From: Pseudomonadota bacterium
Lineage (GTDB): Bacteria; Pseudomonadota; Gammaproteobacteria; Steroidobacterales; Woeseiaceae
Assembly: GCA_022563195.1 (NCBI GenBank)
Contig: JADFNV010000002.1
Coordinates: 1-64,000 of the forward strand
Length of the DNA: 64,000 bases
Direction of reading: 5' to 3'
The notes beneath the pieces were generated by a model. The model was not told the origin of the DNA, did no database searches, and saw only the letters and a program-made list of their open reading frames with translations. The position numbers and the translations under genes were made by a program. Below, one piece after another: positions 17,042-26,963 of the stretch (positions within the stretch are counted from its first letter, which is position 1; every line of letters starts with the position of its first letter).

Positions 17042-20000
17042 TGGGCCAGTTGCCGCTCCGACACAATGTTGGCAATCGCCGGCCATTGCTTGCGGTCCAG
17101 CAGGGAATAGACGACCGGAATCACGATCAGCGTCAGGAATGTGGAAACCAACAATCCACCGATGACCGTGATCGCCATGGGCGCACGCACCTCCGAACCT
17201 TCGCCAAAGCCGACAGCCATGGGCAGCAATCCTAGCGCTGTCGTTAGCGATGTCATCAGAATCGGGCGCAGCCGGGCGCTGCCGGCTTCCATGATGGCGT
17301 CGAAGCGCTCCTGGCCCTGGGCGCGTAGTTGATTGATCAGGTCAACGAGCACAATGGCATTGTTGACGACAATACCCGCCAGCATGATGACTCCGATGAG
17401 TGCGACGATATTGATCGTTGTGCCCGTGATAAACAAAGCCAGCACGGCTCCGACGAGCGCGAGCGGGATCGTAAACAGGATGACAAAGGGGTGGATCAAT
17501 GACTCGAAAGTCGAGGCCATGACGAGGTAGACAAGGAATATCGCCAGCGCCAGCGCAAACTGCATGGAACGAAACGATGACTGCATCTCTTCGCTTTGGC
17601 CGGAGACCATTGCGGTGATGCCGTCGGGCATCGGTGTCCGGCCGATTATCGCACCAGCTTCGGCTGCGGCTGCGCCGAGGTCGCCATAGGCAATATTTGC
17701 GGTGATCAGCGCGACACGCTGCTGTGCAACACGTCGAATTTCCGCCGGCCCCTGCGACACGGTGATATCTGCAACAGCGTCGAGCGTTACGGGCCTGTCC
17801 GAGGCGGGATTAACGATCAAGCGCCGGATGTCCTCAATGCTCGATTGACGCGTGTCGACGCTACGCACGACCACATCGATTTTTTTGTCGCGCCATGTGT
17901 ATCGTGTTGCGAGTTCGCCACGCACGTTGGCAACGACGCGGTTCGCGATATCACGAACGGTAAGTCCAAGTTTCGCCGCGCGCTCCTGATCAAATACGAT
18001 TTGAATTTCAGGGTTGCCGTGTTCCACGGTGGTCCTGATGTCGGTAAAGCGACCAGACGCAGCCATGTCTTGAACGATGAGGCCGCTTACACGCGCCAGC
18101 CCATCGAGTTGATAGCCTGAAATCTCGATCTGCAAGGGGCTGGCAAACGTCATGAGCGCCGGTCGGCTGAATTCGTATTGCACACCAGGAAGTCGCGCAA
18201 GTTCTTTGCGCATCGCATCCATTGTGGCGTCTTCGACGTCTCGGCCTGCGCCGGGTTTCAGCGCAATACTCAACACGCCGGTATTGTCACCAGCATCGAC
18301 GGGATTGGCATCGAGACGGTTGCCTGTTCCCGCAACGGAATAGTCAAGCTCTACGGCATCAATGCCGGCAGCTACCTTTTGGGCTACCTGTATGGCGCGA
18401 TCTGTCTGACCGAGGGGTGCGCCAGGAGACAGCCGCAAGTCCACGTCAAACTCGCCCTGTGATAACTGCGGGATCAATTCTGTGCCCAGGCGGGGCAGCA
18501 AAGACATCGTTGCAACGAAAATGATGGCCGCCCCGGCAAGGACAACGAGCCGATTATGCATTGACCATCGCAGCAGGGCGGGGTATCGAGCCGCCAGTGC
18601 GCGATACAGTCTTTTCAATAGCCAGCTCGGAACCCACAAGAGGTACCAGAACAGCCATCTGATGCCAAGAAATACAAAGCCGAAACCGCGCACGATAAAT
18701 GCAACACCTCGCGTAAACCGGTTCGGTGGTGTCGACTCACTCTCATTGTGATAACGGCTGCCGGTGCCCAGCGAAGCCAACATTGGGATCAGCGTCAGGG
18801 CCACGACAAGCGAAAAGACCAGCGCGAACGTCACAGTCAATGCCTGGTCTCGAAACAGCTGGCCCGCAATACCTGTGATAAATATCATTGGAAAAAACAC
18901 GGCGATGGTCGTTAGTGTGGAAGCGACAACAGCACCTGCGACCTCGGACGTGCCGTTTTGAGCCGCTTCGAGGATGCCCTCTCCCTGTTCTTTCTTACGA
19001 ATGATGTTTTCGAGAACAACGATCGAATTATCGACGAGCATCCCTACCGCCAGGGCTATGCCTCCAAGGGACATGATATTCAGTGAGACGTCAGTGAGGT
19101 ACATCAGCAGAAACGTGCCGATGACCGATACGGGAATTGCAATTCCGATAATCGTCGTTGCGCGCGAGTCACTCAAGAATCCATATAAAACGATGATCGC
19201 GATAATGCCACCGAGAAACGCTGCATTTTTTACGTTGTCAACAGATGCCGAAATGAATTTGGCCTGGTCGTAAATCGTTATCAATTCGATGTCATCTGGC
19301 AACGATTCGTTGACGGTCTCGAGGCGACGCTTGAGTCGTTGGGCAACCTGTACGGTGTTCGCGTCGCCTTCTTTATAGATCGCAAGTTCTACGGATTCAC
19401 GCCCACGCACGCGGGTGATTGCCTCACGTTCCTTGTAGCCGCGTTTGACAGTTGCGACGTCGCGTAAATACACGGGACGCTCAGCCACGTTGGCGATGAT
19501 GGCGTCACGAATCTCGTCGATGGACTGGAATTCGTTCAAAGTGCGAACAAGAAATCGTTGATCGCCTTCTTCGAGGCGGCCGCCGGACAGGTTGACGTTC
19601 TCGGCACGAATTCGTGACGCAATCTGCTCAATGCTGATGCCGAGCTGCGACAAACGCTGCTGGTCCACGCGTATCTCGATTTCATCCTCCAGGCCGCCGC
19701 TGACTTTGACAGCAGCCGTGCCTTCCTGGGCCTCGAGATCCGTTTTGATTCGATCTTCAGCGAGGCGGCGCAGAGTTTTGAGCCGCACCTCCCGAATGTC
19801 CGCGCCCGTTTGGGCCTCTTCCTTGTAAAGCAGACCCAAGCGCATGATCGGTTCTGAGGACGGATCAAATCGCAGCAATAATGGTCGGTTTGCCTCGAGA
19901 GGCAGCTCGAGAATATCGAGTTTCTCTCGAACGTCGACGCCCGCGACATCCATGTCGGTTCCCCAAAGGAATTCCAGCGTCACATCGGACTGGCCCGTGC

Positions 20001-20256
20001 GCGACACTGATCGTACCAGGTGCACGTTTCGAATGACGCCTACGGCCTCCTCGATCGGCTTAGTCAGCAGGTTTTCAATTTCAAGAGGTGCAGCGCCGGT
20101 CAGCTCGGTTCGAATCGTGACGGTCGGGTAAGAAATGTCAGGCAAAAGATTCAGTTTTAAACGCGATAGCGAAACCATGCCGAACAGTGCGATCGCGACG
20201 ATCATCATGACGATCGTAACGCGGCGCTCAGTGGCTATCTCAATCAGTCGGCGCAT
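17038..20256 (-). CDS. RND efflux permease (second of the block)
   Basis: 1072-aa RND permease, start RRLIEIATERRVTIVMMIV. TM4 motif GGIALAVGMLVDNSIVVLEN. An insertion after the first TM half (RGFGFVFLGIRWLFWYLLW) adds hydrophobic segments not usual in AcrB. It overlaps the upstream adaptor gene by 17 bp and the downstream permease by 4 bp, giving an adaptor-permease-permease unit. Likely exports lipophilic compounds or envelope material; no outer-membrane TolC partner is encoded nearby. Confidence 0.92.
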   Translation of the reverse strand: MRRLIEIATERRVTIVMMIVAIALFGMVSLSRLKLNLLPDISYPTVTIRTELTGAAPLEIENLLTKPIEEAVGVIRNVHLVRSVSRTGQSDVTLEFLWGTDMDVAGVDVREKLDILELPLEANRPLLLRFDPSSEPIMRLGLLYKEEAQTGADIREVRLKTLRRLAEDRIKTDLEAQEGTAAVKVSGGLEDEIEIRVDQQRLSQLGISIEQIASRIRAENVNLSGGRLEEGDQRFLVRTLNEFQSIDEIRDAIIANVAERPVYLRDVATVKRGYKEREAITRVRGRESVELAIYKEGDANTVQVAQRLKRRLETVNESLPDDIELITIYDQAKFISASVDNVKNAAFLGGIIAIIVLYGFLSDSRATTIIGIAIPVSVIGTFLLMYLTDVSLNIMSLGGIALAVGMLVDNSIVVLENIIRKKEQGEGILEAAQNGTSEVAGAVVASTLTTIAVFFPMIFITGIAGQLFRDQALTVTFALVFSLVVALTLIPMLASLGTGSRYHNESESTPPNRFTRGVAFIVRGFGFVFLGIRWLFWYLLWVPSWLLKRLYRALAARYPALLRWSMHNRLVVLAGAAIIFVATMSLLPRLGTELIPQLSQGEFDVDLRLSPGAPLGQTDRAIQVAQKVAAGIDAVELDYSVAGTGNRLDANPVDAGDNTGVLSIALKPGAGRDVEDATMDAMRKELARLPGVQYEFSRPALMTFASPLQIEISGYQLDGLARVSGLIVQDMAASGRFTDIRTTVEHGNPEIQIVFDQERAAKLGLTVRDIANRVVANVRGELATRYTWRDKKIDVVVRSVDTRQSSIEDIRRLIVNPASDRPVTLDAVADITVSQGPAEIRRVAQQRVALITANIAYGDLGAAAAEAGAIIGRTPMPDGITAMVSGQSEEMQSSFRSMQFALALAIFLVYLVMASTFESLIHPFVILFTIPLALVGAVLALFITGTTINIVALIGVIMLAGIVVNNAIVLVDLINQLRAQGQERFDAIMEAGSARLRPILMTSLTTALGLLPMAVGFGEGSEVRAPMAITVIGGLLVSTFLTLIVIPVVYSLLDRKQWPAIANIVSERQLAQ

Positions 20257-21355
20257 TTTTGCTCACCTGTTCTTCATCGTGCTCTTGGGACTCCTGAGCA
20301 TCAGTCGGTAAGTTGATAACCGTGACAAGCGCATCGTCTTTGAGACCGATTTGCCCGACAGTGATGACCAGATCACCGTCTGCAAGTCCGCTAACGATTT
20401 CGATCATGCCGCTCTGCCCGTAGCCGGTTTGTATGGTCTTGCGAATTGCCTTGTTGTCTTCGACAACAAACACGCTGTATTCCCCGGTCTCTTCGAGAAT
20501 TGTGCTACGTGGGACCTGTAAGACGTTTTCGTGCTTGTCATAGACGATACTGATACGGCCGAACATGCCGGGCTTAATTCGCCGTTGTTCGTCCGTTATC
20601 TCTATCGTAATCTTGAATGTTCCGGTTGCAGGGTCGACCGTCGGACTCACTCGCGCTACAACAGCAATCACGCGTTCATCTTGCAGAGCATCGATTTCGA
20701 TACTGACAATCTGGCCTTTGGCGATATGACGATACTCGCGTTCAGGTACGTGCACGTAGGCGACCAGGGGGCTAAAGCTGGTTACTCTGAATGCGCGATC
20801 GTTAACAGAAATCGTATTGCCGAGTTTGATGAAGCGCTCGGAGATCACGCCATCGATCGGAGCGCGAATTTTTGTGTAGTCGAGTTCAAGTTCGGCCAGG
20901 TTGAACGAAGCCTCGAGTGCCTCCATCTCATACTTGATCTTGTCGAAATCGCCCGTGCTGAGCAGGCCTTTGTCCCTTAGGTCGAGGTTTCTTTGGTGAT
21001 CGCGTTGCAGCCGACGCAAATTAGCCTCCGCCTGGTTTAACTCAAGTCTGAGTCGATCACCGTCGAGCTGTGCTAAAACCTGTCCCCGGATGACATCATC
21101 GCCCTCCTCGACGAGGATAGTGCGCACTTCACCAGACACTTTTGCGATGACGTCGGCTTCGGCGAACGCTTCAATCGGCGCCGTACCGGAATACACGGCG
21201 AAGATGTCACCACGCGTCGGCGTGCCGATCTCGACCGGCACCGGTGTGATTTCCTCTTCGTCTTCCGTTGCTTGCCCATCATTTTCGTCCTGCCCGCATG
21301 CGACCAACACCAGGGCGCACACAAGTAAGACAGGACTATATCGAGACAGCGCCAT
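20240..21355 (-). CDS. RND periplasmic adaptor (membrane fusion protein), lipoprotein
   Basis: HlyD/AcrA-type adaptor of about 371 aa. Lipoprotein signal with lipobox LVAC (C20). Then a lipoyl half (EAFAEADVIAKVSGEVRTIL, VIRGQVLAQLDGDRLRLEL), a short alpha-helical hairpin around EANLRRLQRDHQRNLDLRDKG, the second lipoyl half (TKIRAPIDGVISERF) and the beta-barrel. ATG 21355 is preferred over TTG 21358. Overlaps the permease start by 17 bp. The adaptor at 21442 lies 86 bp upstream on the same strand and resembles it closely, suggesting duplication. Confidence 0.92.
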   Translation of the reverse strand: MALSRYSPVLLVCALVLVACGQDENDGQATEDEEEITPVPVEIGTPTRGDIFAVYSGTAPIEAFAEADVIAKVSGEVRTILVEEGDDVIRGQVLAQLDGDRLRLELNQAEANLRRLQRDHQRNLDLRDKGLLSTGDFDKIKYEMEALEASFNLAELELDYTKIRAPIDGVISERFIKLGNTISVNDRAFRVTSFSPLVAYVHVPEREYRHIAKGQIVSIEIDALQDERVIAVVARVSPTVDPATGTFKITIEITDEQRRIKPGMFGRISIVYDKHENVLQVPRSTILEETGEYSVFVVEDNKAIRKTIQTGYGQSGMIEIVSGLADGDLVITVGQIGLKDDALVTVINLPTDAQESQEHDEEQVSKNAPTD

Positions 21356-21441
21356 CAAATTCTCCCGGTTTTCTTCTATTCTCTATATTGCCGCGTTGCG
21401 GCGCGGACGCGGTTCGGTCAGCCAGTGAAGTTGTCAGGAGT

Positions 21442-22491
21442 CTAGTTGCTGGCGATCACCTTGCTGCCATCTCGCAGGCCAGTGTGACCGACAATGATGA
21501 TTTGTTCATCATCCGCGAGTCCATCTAGAATTTCGACCCGATTATCCGACTCAATTCCTGTCGCCACGATTCGTCGTATTGCCTCGCCGTCGGTGACAAC
21601 GTAGATGGATGTCTGATTATCTTCCTCGACGATCGCTTCTGCTGGGACGATCAGAGCGTCATGGTGTTTTTCATAGGCGATTGAAAAACGTGCAAACATT
21701 CCTGGTGCGAGATCATGTGCCCGGTTATCGACAAATGCAGTCGCACGAAACGTACCGTTACTGATATTGATGGTCGGGCTGATGCGCACGATAATCGCCG
21801 CGAAATCGACTCCGGGCATTGAAGCTACTTGCAGGATCGCTGTGTGACCGGCCGAAAACTTTGCGAGCTCGGACTGTGGAATCTGCAAGTACGCGATGAG
21901 CTCGCTCGTATCAGTAATGTGAAACAACTTGGCGTTCGCCTCAACATTCTGGCCCAGTTTGACGTCGCGCGAAGAGATAATGCCAGCAATTGGCGCGCGA
22001 ATCGTCGAGTAATCGTAGTTGAGTTTGCGTATTTCATAATTTGCAAGGAGAGCGTCGACGTCGTATGTCAGGCCATCGAACATGGATGCGCTGACCAGGC
22101 CACGTTCGGCGAGATCGGTGTAACGAAGAAGATCCTTGCGCGCCTGTTCCAGCTTGGCGCTCGCCTCCAGCATCTCGAGACGCAACCTTGCACCATCAAG
22201 TCTTGCCAGCACCTGGCCTCGCACGACACGATCACCTTCCTCGACAAACAATTGGACAAGCTCGCCAGGGACTCGTGCAAGGACCGGCGCGTCAGCGTCG
22301 GACAAAATGGTCGTGGTGGCATGGTAGGTGGCGAAGATATCGGCGCGGATGGGATAGGCGACTTCGACCGGTACCGGCGTTGCGACGTCAAGCTCGTCAG
22401 TCTCGGAGCTGGCCTCGCCGACACCGCAGCCGGGGAGAGCAGCGATAGCCGACAAGGCCAGTACGGTTAACAAAGGGTGGTGTGCATGCAT
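21442..22491 (-). CDS. RND periplasmic adaptor, lipoprotein (paralogue)
   Basis: 349-aa membrane-fusion protein. Lipobox LPGC (C22), lipoyl segments VLARVPGELVQLFVEEG and YSTIRAPIAGIISSRD, and the beta-barrel strand LIAYLQIPQSELAKF. Clearly related to the next gene (shared GDRVVRGQVLARLDG / GDDVIRGQVLAQLDG). It has its own upstream region with a strong palindrome at 22521-22542, so transcription of adaptor-adaptor-permease-permease may start here. Two adaptors for two permeases may mean a mixed complex. Confidence 0.92.
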   Translation of the reverse strand: MHAHHPLLTVLALSAIAALPGCGVGEASSETDELDVATPVPVEVAYPIRADIFATYHATTTILSDADAPVLARVPGELVQLFVEEGDRVVRGQVLARLDGARLRLEMLEASAKLEQARKDLLRYTDLAERGLVSASMFDGLTYDVDALLANYEIRKLNYDYSTIRAPIAGIISSRDVKLGQNVEANAKLFHITDTSELIAYLQIPQSELAKFSAGHTAILQVASMPGVDFAAIIVRISPTINISNGTFRATAFVDNRAHDLAPGMFARFSIAYEKHHDALIVPAEAIVEEDNQTSIYVVTDGEAIRRIVATGIESDNRVEILDGLADDEQIIIVGHTGLRDGSKVIASN

Positions 22492-22520
22492 GTCGTGGTC
22501 CGGTTAAAAAGGGTTATATA

Positions 22521-22542
22521 GTGTTATAGTGGAGTATAACAC
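22521..22542. promoter_or_regulatory. Candidate operator upstream of the adaptor pair
   Basis: Perfect 8-bp arms GTGTTATA and TATAACAC around a 6-base spacer, 30-51 bp upstream of the adaptor start at 22491. AT-rich and overlapping TATA-like hexamers, so a bound repressor would cover the promoter. It differs from the palindrome in front of padR, so a different regulator (TetR type?) is possible. Confidence 0.5.
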
Positions 22543-22645
22543 CAATTCGGTTGGGTGCAACTTCAGAACACCTTAAATTCGATGTCATTCGGGTATTAGA
22601 TGCGCGAGCGGGTCATTTGGATCAGCTCGGACACGCACTAATCGG

Positions 22646-25600
22646 TCAGGGGGCTGCTGCGGCCGATTCCGGCAGCCGCCTGCGCCGTCGCTCTGTGAGC
22701 CTTTGCGAGACATTCGCCTGGATCATGAGCAGACTCGGGGTCAATAACAGCGTCAACACCGTCGCAAACGCAAGCCCCCCCGCAACTGATGAGGCGAGCT
22801 GGGTCCACCACTGCGAACTCGGTGCGCCAATAGACACTTCGCGTGAGATCAGATTGATATTGACGCCGAGTACCATCGGCATTAGCCCGACAATCGTTGT
22901 GACCGTCGTCAACAAAACCGGTCGCAGACGTAATGCACAGGTTCTCAAGATTGCGTCGAATGCGACAGCACCACGTTGGCGAAGTACGTTGTAAGTATCG
23001 ATAAAGACGATGTTGTTGTTGACAACGATGCCGGCAAGCGTGATGACTCCGACACTGCTCATTATCACGCCAAATGGCATGTTCATGATCAGGTGTCCCA
23101 GCAACACACCTCCGGTGGAGAACACGACTGCGGTTAGAATCAGCAGCGCCTGAAAGATGCTGTTGAATTGGGTTACGAGAATAATCGCCATGATTGCGAG
23201 CGCCATCATCATCGCATTGCCAAGAAATGCTTCGTCTTCTTCCTGATCCTCGATCGTGCCACGAAATTTGGCGCTAACACGCGGATCGATGCCGATCGCA
23301 GGAACCAGCTCGCGTAGCTCGGCGATGACTTCGGGTACCAGGTAACCCTGGGCTACATCGGCTTCAAGCGTCATCGTTCGCCGCATATCGGTGCGGGTGA
23401 TCGTGCTGACTTTTTGTGCCGCCACACGCTTGACGAAGGTGCTGATCGGTACGAGACCGTTCGCGGTCGGTATGCGCAGTTCATCGATCTGCGTAAGGCT
23501 GCGACTGTCGGAGGGGTAACGTACGCGAATATCGATTTCATCATCACTGTCATCGGGACGATATTCACCGATCTTGATGCCGTTGGTGACGAGCTGCACC
23601 ATGGCGCCGACCAGTGTGATGTCAGCACCGAATCGGGCGGCTTCGGCGCGATCAACCTTGATCTGCCATTCAATACCCGGCAATGGTCGGCTGTCTTCGA
23701 TATTCGTGATTGCCCGATGCTGCTCGAGAACTGCTCGAACCTGCTCGATCGCGTCAATCACGAGATCCCCGTCGCGAGACGAAAATTCGATGAAAATCGG
23801 CTTGCCCTGCGGCGGGCCGGAGTCCGGTTTGCGCGTCTCTATGATAATCCCGGCAAGATCAGACGTTCTCTCGCGTATCTCGGCGAGTATCTCGTCCGAA
23901 GGACGTCGTTTATCCCAGTCGATGTAGTTGAGGGTCAGAGAACCTATCTGGTCTTCGCTGCCACGTACGTCGCCCGTTTTTGCATAGAGAAATTCAATTT
24001 CGGGCATGCCGATAATCCGCTCCTCCACCTGGCGTACAAGGAAGTCTTTCTCGTCGATCGACAGATCTCCACGCGCCCGAATATCGACCATAGCGAAAGG
24101 TTGTTCAACGTCGGGAAAGTATTCGATGCCACGGCCAAATGTGGCGAATGCGACATAGATAGTCAGCAATAGTGTTGAAACCAGCCCGACGTTGCGCCAC
24201 GGATGATGAAGGGAGCTTTTAAGAAACCGTACATAGGTTCCGGTGAAGCCCTCGAGTGTGTCGAGATCTCCGGTTTCGGCGGCGGCGAGATTGCGCCGGG
24301 CCGACTCGGTGATTGCACCGGTCTTGCCGAAGATTGAGCCCAGAGTCGGTACGATGAGCAGGGCCATGAGCAAGGACGCCGCCAACACGGCCATCAGTGT
24401 GATCGGCAGGTACTTCATAAATTCACCGGATATGCCTGGCCAGAACGCCAGCGGTAAAAAAGCGGCGAGTGTCGTGCAGGTCGATGCAATGATCGGCCAG
24501 GACATGCGAATCGCGGCTCGCGAATAGGCGTCGTGGCGCGACGCACCTTCGGCAAGCCGCCTGTCTGCCATTTCGGTAACAACAATTGCACCGTCGACAA
24601 GCAAGCCAACGGCCATGATCAACGCGAACAACACCATCATGTTGATCGTAATGCCGAACGCACCAATTATCAGGATGCCAAGCAGAAAACTTCCTGGAAT
24701 CGAAACGCCGACAAGCAAGGCCGAGCGAATGCCGAGGATTCCGATGATAACGATAAATACCAGCAATACGGCAGCAAGCACACTGTTCTGCAATTCGGTC
24801 AGCATGTCATTGACGTCTTTCGATTTGTCACGAGACACGCTGATTTCTATCTCAACGGGCCAATACTGTTTTTCCTCTTCAATAACGGCCATGACTTGCT
24901 CGATGGCTTCGATCAGGTTTGCACCGCCGCGCTGCACAACCTCGATCGCTAGCGCCGGTTTGCCGTTCAGTCGCGCGTAACTTTGTGCGTCCTTGTAAGT
25001 TCGACGTACTTTGGCGATGTCCCTGAAGTGAACGACACGCTCGCCCACCGCCTTGATGGGCATGTCAAGTACATCTTGAGGTGATTCGAAGACGCCAGGA
25101 ACCTTGATTGGGAAGCGACCTTCAGCTGATTGTAGGGAGCCAGCGGCAACGAGGCGATTATTGCGATAAACGAAACTGACGATCTGCGCCTGGTCGAGTC
25201 CGTAGCTCTCCATGGCAAGGGGATCGACAACGACCTCCATGAGTTCTTCACGAATACCAACCAGATTGACTTCGAGAATGCCGCTAATGCCTTCAAGATC
25301 TTCCTTGAGATCCTTGGCGATTTTCGTCAGCGCTCTTTCGGGCACGTTACCCGCAAGGTTCAATACGAGCATCGGATCAAATCGAGTCATTTTGACTTCG
25401 GTGATCGTCGGATCCTCGGTCTCGCTGGGCAGTTTTGCTGCGGCGTTGTCAACCCGCTCCCGAATATCCTGCAGCGCCTTGTCGGTGTCCACGCCAGCTT
25501 CAAATTCGACCTGCACGCTGGCGCCGCCTTCATAGGCCTCAGCGATCATTTCTTTGATGCCCTCAACGGACCGGATTTCCTGCTCCATCGGCCGCACCAA

Positions 25601-25786
25601 CAGCCGCTCCGCATCCTCCGGTGATATTCCCTCGTGCGTAATCTGTACGTAGATCACAGGAATCTCGATATCCGGTTCCGCTTCTTTGGGAATGGTCATG
25701 TAGGCATAAAGGCCCGCAACGAAAATAATGATCAGGCCGAGAATGACCGTGCGGCTGCGAGCCATCGCTGCATCAATTGCCTGCAT
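22646..25786 (-). CDS. RND efflux permease (first of the block)
   Basis: 1046-aa RND permease beginning QAIDAAMARSRTVILGLI. TM4 motif ALIMAVGLLVDGAIVVTEMADRR: the first Asp is kept, the second position is Gly. The second membrane half includes GGVLLGHLIMNMPFGVIMSS. It overlaps its adaptor (25773) by 14 bp and so forms a separate adaptor-permease unit from the two pumps downstream. It ends with an Arg-rich tail (RLTERRRRRLPE). Confidence 0.92.
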   Translation of the reverse strand: MQAIDAAMARSRTVILGLIIIFVAGLYAYMTIPKEAEPDIEIPVIYVQITHEGISPEDAERLLVRPMEQEIRSVEGIKEMIAEAYEGGASVQVEFEAGVDTDKALQDIRERVDNAAAKLPSETEDPTITEVKMTRFDPMLVLNLAGNVPERALTKIAKDLKEDLEGISGILEVNLVGIREELMEVVVDPLAMESYGLDQAQIVSFVYRNNRLVAAGSLQSAEGRFPIKVPGVFESPQDVLDMPIKAVGERVVHFRDIAKVRRTYKDAQSYARLNGKPALAIEVVQRGGANLIEAIEQVMAVIEEEKQYWPVEIEISVSRDKSKDVNDMLTELQNSVLAAVLLVFIVIIGILGIRSALLVGVSIPGSFLLGILIIGAFGITINMMVLFALIMAVGLLVDGAIVVTEMADRRLAEGASRHDAYSRAAIRMSWPIIASTCTTLAAFLPLAFWPGISGEFMKYLPITLMAVLAASLLMALLIVPTLGSIFGKTGAITESARRNLAAAETGDLDTLEGFTGTYVRFLKSSLHHPWRNVGLVSTLLLTIYVAFATFGRGIEYFPDVEQPFAMVDIRARGDLSIDEKDFLVRQVEERIIGMPEIEFLYAKTGDVRGSEDQIGSLTLNYIDWDKRRPSDEILAEIRERTSDLAGIIIETRKPDSGPPQGKPIFIEFSSRDGDLVIDAIEQVRAVLEQHRAITNIEDSRPLPGIEWQIKVDRAEAARFGADITLVGAMVQLVTNGIKIGEYRPDDSDDEIDIRVRYPSDSRSLTQIDELRIPTANGLVPISTFVKRVAAQKVSTITRTDMRRTMTLEADVAQGYLVPEVIAELRELVPAIGIDPRVSAKFRGTIEDQEEDEAFLGNAMMMALAIMAIILVTQFNSIFQALLILTAVVFSTGGVLLGHLIMNMPFGVIMSSVGVITLAGIVVNNNIVFIDTYNVLRQRGAVAFDAILRTCALRLRPVLLTTVTTIVGLMPMVLGVNINLISREVSIGAPSSQWWTQLASSVAGGLAFATVLTLLLTPSLLMIQANVSQRLTERRRRRLPESAAAAP

Positions 25787-26918
25787 TGTTTTTACTCACG
25801 CCTTCTGTCTTTCTGGCAACGGTAGTTTTGACATCATTTTCAAACACAGCGTCGACGACCGAGCCGCTGGTGACAAACCCCTGGCCGACAGTGATGATCG
25901 TCACAGTTTCGGGTAGCCCGGCAATCCACACACCGTCGCTCGCGGACAATGCAATGTCGGCGACGACAAACTCAACCTTGCCAGCATCGTTGATGATCTT
26001 GACTCCCACGCTGCCTGCGTCGTCCAGCGTCAGCAGTGAGGGAGAGATTCGGTGTGCGGTAATGAGCTCGGCTGGAATGTATAGCTCCGCAGTGCCACCG
26101 GCCCGCAATGCACCAGCACTATTGTCGATCTCGAGTTCGACAACGAACGTGCGTGTTGCCTCATCAGCGACGGGTGCAACATAGCGAATATTGCCGCGAA
26201 TGCGTTCACCGGTCGCAAGTCTTGCTTCGGCGGTCTTCCCGACATGAACAAAGCGTGCGTCAAATTCGGACAGGTTCGCCGAGACGATAATCGTTCGATT
26301 ATCGACAAAGGTCGCCACAGGGTCGCCAAGCTTGACGAAATCGCCGATTTCCACGATCCGAGACTGCAGCGCGCCATCGAACGGTGCGCGAACAGTCATA
26401 TACTCGAGATCCAGTTCGGCTCGGATCATCTCCGTCTTTGCGGTCTCGAGAAGTGCTACCGCCTCCTGCAATTGCGCCTCCGATACGTAACTCTCGGATT
26501 TGAGTCTGGCGCGCCCCTCGTACTCGACTTTGCGTTGCCTGACGGTCGCTCGCGCCTGCGCAAGCCTTGCCTGCCGATCACGCTTATCCAGGCGGACGAT
26601 CACGTCGCCGCGCAAAATATTGGCACCGCGCTGTGCGCCAATGAATTCAACGCGACCGTCTGTTTCAGCGGAAAGTTCGACGACGCGTGCAGGCGCGGTT
26701 TTGCCGTTTACGACTATCGTTCGCATTATCTCCTCAGCAGTCTGTGTGCGTACGCGAACTTTGTTCTTCGTCGCGGTGGCCGTAGCTATTGCGTGTTGCG
26801 GGTCGTTTGTCTTGTCGTTACTGCCGACTTGTCCAGACAGCAGCCATGCTGAAATCAAAATCGCGATGCCTGCTGAATAAAGCCAGGATCGGTACTTCTC
26901 GTATTTGCCCAAAAACAT
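25773..26918 (-). CDS. RND periplasmic adaptor, membrane-anchored
   Basis: 381 aa, HlyD/AcrA family. Instead of a lipobox it has an uncleaved-looking N-terminal helix (SAGIAILISAWLLSG), followed by lipoyl halves (VELSAETDGRVEFIGAQRG; YMTVRAPFDGALQSRIV) and a C-terminal barrel. Starts at ATG 26918, 45 bp after padR on the same strand, and overlaps the next permease by 14 bp: one operon with padR at its head. Confidence 0.92.
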   Translation of the reverse strand: MFLGKYEKYRSWLYSAGIAILISAWLLSGQVGSNDKTNDPQHAIATATATKNKVRVRTQTAEEIMRTIVVNGKTAPARVVELSAETDGRVEFIGAQRGANILRGDVIVRLDKRDRQARLAQARATVRQRKVEYEGRARLKSESYVSEAQLQEAVALLETAKTEMIRAELDLEYMTVRAPFDGALQSRIVEIGDFVKLGDPVATFVDNRTIIVSANLSEFDARFVHVGKTAEARLATGERIRGNIRYVAPVADEATRTFVVELEIDNSAGALRAGGTAELYIPAELITAHRISPSLLTLDDAGSVGVKIINDAGKVEFVVADIALSASDGVWIAGLPETVTIITVGQGFVTSGSVVDAVFENDVKTTVARKTEGVSKNNAGN

Positions 26919-26963
26919 CTCTTGTACCTTTACGTGTTCGTTCTGTTTATCTGTTGATGCCGA

